A stretch of DNA of 6,287 bases, taken from the NCBI GenBank assembly GCA_011390235.1, contig JAABSS010000043.1:1-6287 (forward strand), given 5' to 3'. Positions 1 through 5,243 of the stretch are shown piece by piece. The DNA comes from Desulfotignum sp. GTDB taxonomy: Bacteria; Desulfobacterota; Desulfobacteria; Desulfobacterales; Desulfobacteraceae. The translations under genes and the position numbers were made by a program. The notes beneath the pieces were generated by a model. It worked only from the letters and a program-made list of their open reading frames with translations. It was not told where the DNA came from and made no database searches. Within the stretch, counting starts at the first letter, position 1. Each line of letters opens with the position of its first letter.

Positions 1-934
1 CATACAATACCCTGTTGCCGGCAATGCTTTTGGTGATATTCAATGCCGTCAGCATGGGGACACCGTTTTCCAGCAAAGATCCCAGGGTCCTTGTAAACCG
101 TGCGGCGATGATTTTTTTTAAAAGCCCGCCGGTGACCGGCATGGAGATGAGCAGATTGTCAATAAACCTGGCACCTTTCCGGGTTTTTCTGACCAGAAAA
201 AAAAGCATGAAAAAAGCAAAAGGTGCCAGTACAATTGCCCACCAGAAAGTTTTGAAAAATGTGCTGACCGAAATAAGTATAATGGTGGGCATGGGCAGCT
301 GGTGGTTCATATCAGAAAATATGTTTACAATGCCCGGCACCACATAGGTTAAAAGAACAATCAGCACCCCGAAGCCTATTGCCGCCATTAAAACCGGATA
401 TGCCAGTGATGCCTGGATTTTCTTTTTTGAATCTTCTCTGTTTTCCGTAAAATCAGCCAGCCGTTCCAGAACAATTTCCAGTGTACCGGAGGATTCACCG
501 GCATTGACCATATTTATGAATATGGGTGAAAACACATTGGGATACAACCCCAAAGCTGTGGCAAAGCTGCTGCCCTCTTCTATGGCATCCTTTACCCGGG
601 AGAGCACCCGTTTCATGGTCACGGATTTTGTCTGGGGAACAAGGGTGGCCACTGCTTTTACCAGGGGAAATCCTGCAGAAAGCAGGGTTGACAACTGCCG
701 TGTTATCATGGACAGTTCAGAAGAGCTTACCTTTGCAAACAGGCGGAACCCGGTTAAAAAACCCGGTGATTTTTTCTCCCCGGCCTTTGCCCGGGATTCA
801 ATTTTTATCAGAGATGTGGGGAAAAAATCCTTCTGGCGCAGTTTTGACTTTGCAGCTGCCGTACTTTCAGCATCAATGATGCCTGATACGCTTCTGCCTT
901 TGGTGTTGAGCGCTTTATATTCAAATACAGCCAT
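1..934 (-). CDS. gspF: Type II secretion system inner-membrane platform protein GspF (C-terminus cut by window edge)
   Basis: Read leftwards from the ATG at 934-932, this frame stays open for 311 codons and leaves the window; GspF proteins are usually about 400 residues, so roughly the last quarter is missing. GspF is the polytopic core of the T2SS assembly platform and links the GspE ATPase to pseudopilus growth. The N-terminus (MAVFEYKALNTKGR) is the typical GspF opening. The first cytoplasmic F domain has RQLSTLLSAGFPL (residues 79-91) and AGESSGTLEIVLERLADF (145-162). A first membrane segment covers about 174-200 (SLAYPVLMAA...LLTYVVP) and a second about 228-248. The second F domain begins with RFTRTLGSLLENGVPMLTAL. 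The third helix would lie off-window. A weak SD (AGGT) precedes the ATG. PilC of type IV pili is the homologous alternative, but the N-terminus favours GspF. Normally gspE lies directly upstream; here a divergent gene does. Confidence 0.93.
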   Translation of the reverse strand, partial: MAVFEYKALNTKGRSVSGIIDAESTAAAKSKLRQKDFFPTSLIKIESRAKAGEKKSPGFLTGFRLFAKVSSSELSMITRQLSTLLSAGFPLVKAVATLVPQTKSVTMKRVLSRVKDAIEEGSSFATALGLYPNVFSPIFINMVNAGESSGTLEIVLERLADFTENREDSKKKIQASLAYPVLMAAIGFGVLIVLLTYVVPGIVNIFSDMNHQLPMPTIILISVSTFFKTFWWAIVLAPFAFFMLFFLVRKTRKGARFIDNLLISMPVTGGLLKKIIAARFTRTLGSLLENGVPMLTALNITKSIAGNRVLY

Positions 935-954
935 GATTTTTTACCTAAAAAACA

Positions 955-982
955 GTTATACGTGATCTGTTGTAATTGTCAA
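955..982 (-). promoter_or_regulatory. Sigma70-type promoter for gspF
   Basis: On the minus strand a perfect -35 hexamer TTGACA (982-977) is followed after 16 bp by TATAAC (960-955), which matches five of six -10 bases. Transcription would start near 948, leaving a leader of only about 14 nt that contains the AGGT element before the ATG at 934. Position and orientation both fit gspF. This is a consensus match only, without experimental support. Confidence 0.65.
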
Positions 983-1269
983 AGCAAAAAAGCTACAGCA
1001 GGATAGCAAAGCTTTACCCAACCTTCCTGTGAAAGGAGATACGGTTTGCTTCCCAGTGTTGTATAGACATTTCCGCAATTTTTGAAAGGATCTGAAAAAA
1101 CTGGCAGACAATTTCAAGATGGCCAATTTGATTCTGTTTTGTGATGTGTTTGGAAAAACAAATTAGCTTGTTTAAAAACAAAATTTTTCGAAATACCCCT
1201 TCTGATTTGCTGCTGACTGCGCTATGGCGATTTCGAAACAAGGGTTTTCGGTCAGGCACCACTTAACCA

Positions 1270-1302
1270 TTGACAAGGGCCGGGGTTTTTGGTTTTTATA
1301 CA
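1270..1302 (+). promoter_or_regulatory. Candidate promoter for the YidD-like/TPR gene pair
   Basis: A perfect -35 TTGACA (1270-1275) is followed by a T-rich stretch with several possible -10 elements: TTTTTA at 1293 (17-bp spacing), TTTATA at 1295 (19 bp) and TATACA at 1297 (21 bp). No single pairing is ideal. All of them place the transcription start at or only a few bases from the ATG at 1307, which implies a leaderless or nearly leaderless mRNA. That fits the absence of a Shine-Dalgarno sequence before this gene. Confidence 0.35.
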
Positions 1303-1306
1303 GTTT

Positions 1307-1675
1307 ATGAAATTCATTACAACAGTCTGCCTGGTTTTGCTGCTCATGGTGGTACCGGCCCTGGGACAGGACAGCCATTCAGACGGGAAAAATGGTGTGA
1401 TTCGGTTTTATCAGGACCATCTCTCGGCAGCGGACGGTGGCAGATGCCCCATGTCACCATCCTGCTCTGAATACGCAGCCCGGGCCATAAAAAAACATGG
1501 ACCCCTGATGGGCTGGATCATGGCCTGCGACCGCATTCTGCGCTGCGGCAGAAGCGAAGTCAACCTGGCACCGCAAAAAAGGATCGATGGCAGACCCTAC
1601 ACCCATGACCCGGTGGCAGCCAATGATTTCTGGTGGTTTGATGCGGTGCAGGAAATACCGGCGCAACCCAGATGA
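1307..1675 (+). CDS. YidD-domain (membrane protein insertion efficiency factor family) protein with N-terminal signal peptide
   Basis: This 122-residue protein opens with a signal peptide (MKFITTVCLVLLLMVVPALG, residues 1-20), with cleavage likely just before QDSHS. Residues 29-82 match the YidD/DUF37 family: GVIRFYQDHLS, then RCPMSPSCSEYAARAIKKHG, then RILRC. The three family cysteines align with Cys47, Cys53 and Cys80; Cys74 is extra. Classical YidD is a cytoplasmic, membrane-attached protein of about 70-85 residues that assists YidC-mediated insertion and sits beside rnpA and yidC. This copy is exported by prediction, has a 40-residue tail (to WWFDAVQEIPAQPR), lacks the usual HPW after the last cysteine and is far from that locus, so a YidC role should not be assumed. 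A TTG at 1289 is in frame, but the ATG at 1307 gives the better signal peptide (Lys2). Neither start has an SD. The stop overlaps the next start (ATGA, 1672-1675), so translational coupling is likely. Confidence 0.85.
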   Translation: MKFITTVCLVLLLMVVPALGQDSHSDGKNGVIRFYQDHLSAADGGRCPMSPSCSEYAARAIKKHGPLMGWIMACDRILRCGRSEVNLAPQKRIDGRPYTHDPVAANDFWWFDAVQEIPAQPR

Positions 1676-2613
1676 CGCGCTGGTTTCTGACAGCCCTTGT
1701 CGGCGTCTGGCTGATATTTACCGTTGCTGCCATTCCAGCCCTGGCTGAAGCACAGCAGCTGGTTATTTCTGCGGATATGCAGTTTTCCTATGCAGACACC
1801 CTTTACCAGAAAGGGGATCATGAAACCGCACAAGTTGAGTTCAAGCGGTTTGTCCATTTTTTTCCGGGGGATCCCCGGGTGGGTGAAGCGGAATTCAAAA
1901 CCGGTATGGCTTTGTTTCATCAAAAAAGATTTTACGATGCAGCCAGACAGTTTGATGCGATTATCCGCAAAGAGAAAACAGACCGGTTCTCCCGGGAAGC
2001 ATATTTCATGCAGAGCCGTGCCTTTATGGAAATGGGCAACCCGGGATATGCACAGACAATACTGCATAATTTTTTAAAGCTTGCCCATGATCAAAAAATT
2101 CGCGACCGAATTTATCTGGATCTGGCAGGGCTGCATATTCAGGCTTCCAGGCAGGCCGGCACAGATGAACTGGATCAGGCACAGGAATTTGTGGAAAAGA
2201 TTTCACAGACAAATGCCGAACAGTTTGAAAAAAAACAATACATGGCCTTTATCAGGGATGCCCGGAATGTGCCGGAAAAAAAACCCTTTCTGGCAGGACT
2301 TTTTTCCATCATACCTGGCGGCGGATTCCTTTACTGCGAACGCTACCAGGATGCCCTGGTGTCATTTGGCCTTAATGCGGGTCTGATGCTGGCTGCTTAC
2401 ACAGCCTTTGATGACGGAAACAGTGCCCTGGGGGGTGTCATCGGTTTTGTGGAGGCTGGTTTTTACAGCGGCAGTATTTACGGTTCTGTCGCAGCCGCCC
2501 ACAAATACAACCATGCACAGCGCCTGAAGATACTTAACCGCAATTTCAGCCTTGGCAGCATTTCTGATCCCGACGGCCAGTCCTTTTTATTTTCTTTTAA
2601 TTATCCATTCTAA
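1672..2613 (+). CDS. Secreted TPR protein with Gly/Ala-rich hydrophobic C-terminal region
   Basis: This 313-residue protein has a clear signal peptide (MTRWFLTALVGVWLIF...ALAEA, residues 1-27). Residues about 36-190 are helical TPR/Sel1-like repeats in the style of BamD and CpoB/YbgF (ADTLYQKGDHETAQVEFKRF, then FKTGMALFHQKRFYDAARQF, then FMQSRAFMEMGNPGYAQTIL). Such repeats usually mediate protein-protein contacts in the periplasm. Residues about 206-278 form a hydrophobic region (GLFSIIPGGGFLY, SFGLNAGLMLAAYTAF, GVIGFVEAGFYSGSIYGS), which could be two or three membrane-associated segments. The C-terminus (SFLFSFNYPF) alternates aromatic and small residues and ends in Phe, as outer-membrane proteins do. 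It starts inside the stop codon of the YidD-like gene and is surely co-transcribed with it. No enzymatic motif is visible, and the function is unknown beyond a probable envelope scaffold role. Confidence 0.85.
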   Translation: MTRWFLTALVGVWLIFTVAAIPALAEAQQLVISADMQFSYADTLYQKGDHETAQVEFKRFVHFFPGDPRVGEAEFKTGMALFHQKRFYDAARQFDAIIRKEKTDRFSREAYFMQSRAFMEMGNPGYAQTILHNFLKLAHDQKIRDRIYLDLAGLHIQASRQAGTDELDQAQEFVEKISQTNAEQFEKKQYMAFIRDARNVPEKKPFLAGLFSIIPGGGFLYCERYQDALVSFGLNAGLMLAAYTAFDDGNSALGGVIGFVEAGFYSGSIYGSVAAAHKYNHAQRLKILNRNFSLGSISDPDGQSFLFSFNYPF

Positions 2614-2749
2614 CCGGTTTCATTGGCGGTGTGGAAATTGCAGATTACGGGTCGCCACCAAAAATTTGTGCGGTTGCCGGCTGTGGCGCCATCATTGCCT
2701 GTGCCAGAGCCTCACGAAGCCTTCACCGTTGATATCACTTTTAGAAACT
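2614..2749 (+). other. Probable decayed coding sequence upstream of the dockerin-like fragment
   Basis: All three plus frames are open for long stretches here, and none has a credible start with an SD. The frame at 2616-2732 reads a piece with VEIADYGSPPKICAVAGCG. The frame directly after the TPR stop reads to a TGA at 2767-2769 and ends in EPHEAFTVDITFRNYELWSG. Both pieces look protein-like. Together with the neighbouring dockerin-like tail they are consistent with one larger gene broken by frameshifts, but I cannot reconstruct its identity. A weak imperfect stem (TTGGCGGTG at 2623 against CGCCACCAA at 2653) lacks a T-run and is not a convincing terminator. Confidence 0.3.
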
Positions 2750-2950
2750 ATGAACTATGGTCCGGTTGATGTTACAGTTTTGGTGAAATGCGGCTTTAAT
2801 TCAGGGACAAAACCATGCCCGTCATATGACGGGGATTTCGATACAGATGGTGATGTGGACGGGAAGGATCTCCAGGAACTGGCAAACAATCCCAGCCTGC
2901 TGGATCTGGTAATTTTTGCAGGCGATTTCGGCAGTGTTGATTATAAATGA
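2750..2950 (+). pseudogene. C-terminal remnant of a secreted protein with a dockerin/EF-hand calcium-binding loop
   Basis: This frame runs from an ATG at 2750 to TAA... more precisely to the TGA at 2948-2950, giving 66 residues without a signal peptide or a good ribosome-binding site. Its centre is a near-perfect calcium loop, DFDTDGDVDGKDL (2834-2872), with Asp at loop positions 1, 3, 5, 9 and 12 followed by Leu, as in dockerin type I repeats. It ends in LVIFAGDFGSVDYK, resembling the IFAADFG-type ends of Asp-rich C-terminal domains on large secreted proteins. Two cysteines (in KCGF and KPCPS) precede the loop. Upstream the frame has no recognisable content, which suggests the tail of a decayed surface or exoenzyme gene. 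The alternative is a small intact calcium-binding protein, but the missing secretion signal argues against that. Confidence 0.5.
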
Positions 2951-3074
2951 CCGGAAAAGGTGAGGTGCATTCATGATATGAAAAACATGCTTTACTCTCC
3001 TGGACAGATAAGATATGTAGATGATCATTGAATATATATATAAATGCCGTTAAAAATCTTTGATTAAGGCAGCA
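2951..3074 (+). other. Leader region of the hybrid kinase gene
   Basis: This AT-rich stretch includes the run ATATATATATAAAT (about 3030-3043). It could contain an A/T-rich -10 element for the kinase gene, but I find no matching -35 at proper spacing, so no promoter is assigned. An SD-like AAGG at 3066-3069, five bases before the ATG at 3075, decides the start codon of the following gene. Confidence 0.4.
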
Positions 3075-4220
3075 ATGATCATAAATTCGAAAATTCTCGT
3101 TGTAGATGATGAACCGCGATTCTGCCAGAGCATGAAAACTCTGTTATCCTCCCAGGATTATGAAGTAAAGACATGTAGCAATGGCAGTGATGCCCTGCAG
3201 TTTTTAATAGAGGAAACATTTGATCTTGTTCTGCTGGACATATTCATGGAGGATATGGATGGTTTTCAGGTCATTGAAAATAAAATCAACAGGAAAATTG
3301 ATACCCCGGTTATCATCATAACCGGCAACTCATCAACAGACACTGCCGTTAAAGCCCTGCGGATGGGGGCCATCGATTATTTGAAAAAACCCTTTGAAAC
3401 CCGGGAAATGTTTTCATCCGTAAAAAACATTCTCAACATGAGGGCATTGGAAAAAAAGCGCAAAGATGCGGAATCAGCGTCTGCCCAGCGCCGTAAGCTT
3501 GAGAGCTTAGGCCGTATGGCTGGATCCATTGCCCACCATTTCAACAACCAGCTCAGTGCGGTGATGGGTAATCTGGAAATTGCCCTGGATGATCTGCCCG
3601 TTGATGCCGGGTACCGGAGAAATCTTTTTCAGGCCATGATGGCCGCCCATAAAGCAACATCAGTGAGCAGACAGATGCTCCTGTATCTTGGCCATACACC
3701 CGGCAGATTCATGCCCACAGATCTTTCTGAGTCCTGCCGGAAAACCCTGGCCCTTTTCCAGACAGAAATCCCCAAGGGCATGAAACTTAGTGTTGATTTT
3801 CCCGATTTCGGGCCGGTCATCCATGCCGACCCAATTCAGATACAGCAGGTTCTGACCCATTTGATCACCAATGCCTGGGAGTCCATTTCCGATACCCAGG
3901 GCGACATTGCCCTGGGTATCACGGTGGTTTCTCCTGAGAGCATTCCCTCCCGCTGCATCCCCCCTGACTGGCAGCCGCAGAAGATTGCCCATGCCTGCCT
4001 GGAGGTATCAGACACCGGCTGCGGGATACCTGCCAGAGATATCGATAAATTGTTTGATCCTTTTTTTACCACAAAATTCATGGGCCGGGGACTTGGACTG
4101 TCTGTAGTGATGGGCATTGTCAAAGCCCACAGCGGATGCATCACAGTGGACAGTGAGCCGGTATCAGGCAGTGTCTTTCGGATATATCTGCCAGTGTCCA
4201 CTAAAAAAAATTCCTTTTAG
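3075..4220 (+). CDS. Receiver-histidine kinase hybrid (REC-HisKA-HATPase_c), orphan two-component protein
   Basis: This 381-residue cytoplasmic protein has no membrane segments. Residues 5-120 are a receiver domain with the acidic pocket Asp11/Asp12, phosphoacceptor Asp55 (LVLLDIF), Thr83 (IIITG) and Lys105 (KKPF). A short charged coiled-coil-like linker (123-141) leads to a HisKA dimerisation domain with the H-box GSIAHHFNNQL, His154 being the likely phosphorylated residue. The HATPase domain follows with N-box Asn266 (LITNAWES), G1 box DTGCGIP (from Asp313), F-box FDPFFTTK (327-334) and G2 GRGLGL (from 337), so the kinase core looks complete. The ATG at 3075 is preferred over the in-frame TTG at 3060 because of the SD AAGG at 3066-3069. 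The receiver-first order suggests the kinase is controlled by phosphorylation from another histidine kinase. There is no cognate regulator next to it and no DNA-binding domain. The H-box has His where most GGIAHDFNN-type kinases have Asp. Confidence 0.93.
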   Translation: MIINSKILVVDDEPRFCQSMKTLLSSQDYEVKTCSNGSDALQFLIEETFDLVLLDIFMEDMDGFQVIENKINRKIDTPVIIITGNSSTDTAVKALRMGAIDYLKKPFETREMFSSVKNILNMRALEKKRKDAESASAQRRKLESLGRMAGSIAHHFNNQLSAVMGNLEIALDDLPVDAGYRRNLFQAMMAAHKATSVSRQMLLYLGHTPGRFMPTDLSESCRKTLALFQTEIPKGMKLSVDFPDFGPVIHADPIQIQQVLTHLITNAWESISDTQGDIALGITVVSPESIPSRCIPPDWQPQKIAHACLEVSDTGCGIPARDIDKLFDPFFTTKFMGRGLGLSVVMGIVKAHSGCITVDSEPVSGSVFRIYLPVSTKKNSF

Positions 4221-4537
4221 GAACGAATTGGAGTCCCTTTCAGCACTGCCTAAGAAGGTGGCTGATGAAACCAGGGGTTACTCCTGAAAAATATGGGCCT
4301 TTTTGCTGCACAGCCTCTCAAACCCTTCAACGGGAGGAATGATTTTTGGCAAGCCTTTTGGGTTGACAAAAAATATTCGGCTGTTTTAAGATGAGCTAGG
4401 GTTGACTGTTCTATCTCTAACAGGTGTTTGGTTTTTCTTTTGCTTCTCCACTGCTGCATTCCCATTGCTTTTTCCTAAGACATCTTGGCCGCTATTAACC
4501 TTTTTGATACGATTCCCAGCAATACAGGAGGACAAAC
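4221..4537. other. AT-rich intergenic region with possible mobile-element debris
   Basis: No gene is supported here. Directly after the kinase stop, a 21-codon open piece (4222-4284, ending at TGA 4285-4287) reads NELESLSALPKKVADETRGY, which vaguely resembles the middle of DDE transposases before their DxGY motif. Nothing recognisable continues it. The minus strand has an open 71-codon frame (4465-4250) with a Lys/Arg-rich composition but no SD. The small dyad TTCCTTTTAGGAA (4211-4223) has a five-base AT-rich stem and is preceded, not followed, by an A-run on this strand, so it is not a terminator for the kinase. The right end carries the promoter candidate and SD for the downstream operon. 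Confidence 0.5.
4363..4390 (+). promoter_or_regulatory. Candidate promoter of the M15 peptidase operon
   Basis: A perfect -35 TTGACA (4363-4368) lies 16 bp before TTTAAG (4385-4390), which matches four of six -10 bases. Transcription would start near 4397 and give a leader of about 140 nt before the ATG at 4538. A second TTGACT at 4402-4407 has no plausible -10 element. This is a motif match only. Confidence 0.3.
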
Positions 4538-5206
4538 ATGAACAAGGCCGCCATTTTAGTGTTGCAGGCCCAGCTGCAGGTTCGGGGACTGGATCCCGGC
4601 GGCAAAACCGGCCAGATGAATGCAGACACCAGGGCCGCTGTCAGCCGGTTCCTGGAACAGGCCAATCCAGCCACCCGGGTCGACTGGCGGAACTGGCCGG
4701 TGCGGCGCAGGGACATCCTGTGCCTCCAGGTACTCTGCCGGGATGCCGGCATCTCTCCCGGCACCCTGGACGGCTTGTGGGGCCCTTTGACCGAGCATGC
4801 CTGCGGCCAGCTGGCTTATTTTCAGGTTCATGACACCCTGCCGGACCCCTGGCGGGATCTGTCGCCGGTCCCGCCCAATCCCAACCACTGGCCCCTGGAA
4901 CGTATCCTGTATCAGGTGCATCGGCATTACGGCACAGACGGCATCCGTGACCTGCGGCTGGATTTGTATGGCGGCGGTTTCAATATGCGGGAAAAACGGG
5001 GCGGAACCAGCCTTTCCACCCATGCCTGGGGCATTGCCTTTGATTTTGATCCCGGCCGCAACAAGCTGCGGTGGGACCGTAGCAGGGCTGCCTTTGCAGG
5101 GCCTGCATATGAACCGTGGTGGGGGTTCTGGGAAGCAGAAGGCTGGGTAAGTCTTGGCCGCAGCAAAAATTATGACTGGATGCACGTCCAGGCGGCACGG
5201 GTTTAA
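4538..5206 (+). CDS. M15-family (D-Ala-D-Ala carboxypeptidase/endolysin-like) peptidoglycan peptidase with two peptidoglycan-binding-like repeats
   Basis: The 222-residue product probably cuts peptide bonds in peptidoglycan. Residues about 4-40 (ILVLQAQLQVRGLDPGGKTG...TRAAVSRFLE) and 58-95 (CLQVLCRDAGISPGTLDGLWG...LAYFQ) resemble tandem PG_binding_1 repeats. The C-terminal M15 catalytic domain shows SxHxxGxAxD as STHAWGIAFD (zinc ligands His162 and Asp169) and DWMH (Asp213, His216). The Asp-x-x-His form is known from phage T5 L-alanyl-D-glutamate endopeptidase, where this Asp is the catalytic base; VanX/VanY use Glu there. All catalytic residues are present, so the enzyme is probably active. 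There is no signal peptide, as in many phage endolysins, so export would need help. A strong SD (AGGAGG, 4526-4531) lies six bases before the ATG. The following gene starts 37 bases after the stop, indicating an operon. By eye the gene is richer in G+C than its left-hand neighbours. The exact bond cleaved cannot be told from sequence. Confidence 0.88.
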   Translation: MNKAAILVLQAQLQVRGLDPGGKTGQMNADTRAAVSRFLEQANPATRVDWRNWPVRRRDILCLQVLCRDAGISPGTLDGLWGPLTEHACGQLAYFQVHDTLPDPWRDLSPVPPNPNHWPLERILYQVHRHYGTDGIRDLRLDLYGGGFNMREKRGGTSLSTHAWGIAFDFDPGRNKLRWDRSRAAFAGPAYEPWWGFWEAEGWVSLGRSKNYDWMHVQAARV

Positions 5207-5230
5207 ACAGGCTGGCAAAAACATATTTCC

Positions 5231-5236
5231 AGGAAG
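5231..5236 (+). promoter_or_regulatory. Ribosome-binding site that fixes the start of the membrane-protein gene
   Basis: AGGAAG lies seven bases before the ATG at 5244. The same frame is open further upstream into the M15 gene (ATG at 5154), but that start would overlap its neighbour by about 50 bases, has no SD and would add a non-membrane extension. The 5244 start is therefore chosen. Confidence 0.7.
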
Positions 5237-5243
5237 ATGCAAT

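Larger units (their letters stand above)
935..1306. other. AT-rich divergent intergenic region, no supported gene
   Basis: About 370 bases separate gspF (leftwards) from the YidD-like gene (rightwards). Besides a candidate promoter for each flank, the region holds two copies of the palindrome TTTCGAAA (1186-1193 and 1231-1238), which form a 9-bp inverted repeat (TTTCGAAAT at 1186-1194, ATTTCGAAA at 1230-1238). Short minus-strand frames such as 1262-1014 (GTG start) lack a ribosome-binding site and show no recognisable domain, so I do not call them genes. An old gene remnant cannot be excluded. Confidence 0.6.

Noticed and set aside
1014..1262. Minus-strand open frame of 82 codons (GTG start) in the divergent intergenic region
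   Set aside because: It has no ribosome-binding site, AT-driven composition and no recognisable domain, and it competes with another open frame on the same strand. Possibly a remnant, not a supported gene.
2623..2662. Imperfect hairpin after the TPR gene as a rho-independent terminator
   Set aside because: The stem contains a mismatch and a wobble, the loop is over 20 bases and no T-run follows.
3006..3043. Promoter built on the ATATATATATA run before the kinase gene
   Set aside because: No -35-like hexamer is found at 15-19 bp spacing.
4211..4223. Dyad TTCCTTTTAGGAA as a terminator of the kinase gene
   Set aside because: The stem is five AT-rich pairs overlapping the stop codon, and the T-run exists only on the opposite strand, where there is no gene to terminate.
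4250..4465. Minus-strand open frame of 71 codons downstream of the kinase gene
   Set aside because: It has no SD, is Lys/Arg-rich with no domain, and lies in a region that looks like non-coding or decayed DNA.
5154..5243. Upstream start for the membrane-protein gene at 5154
   Set aside because: It would overlap the M15 gene and lacks an SD, whereas AGGAAG precedes the ATG at 5244.
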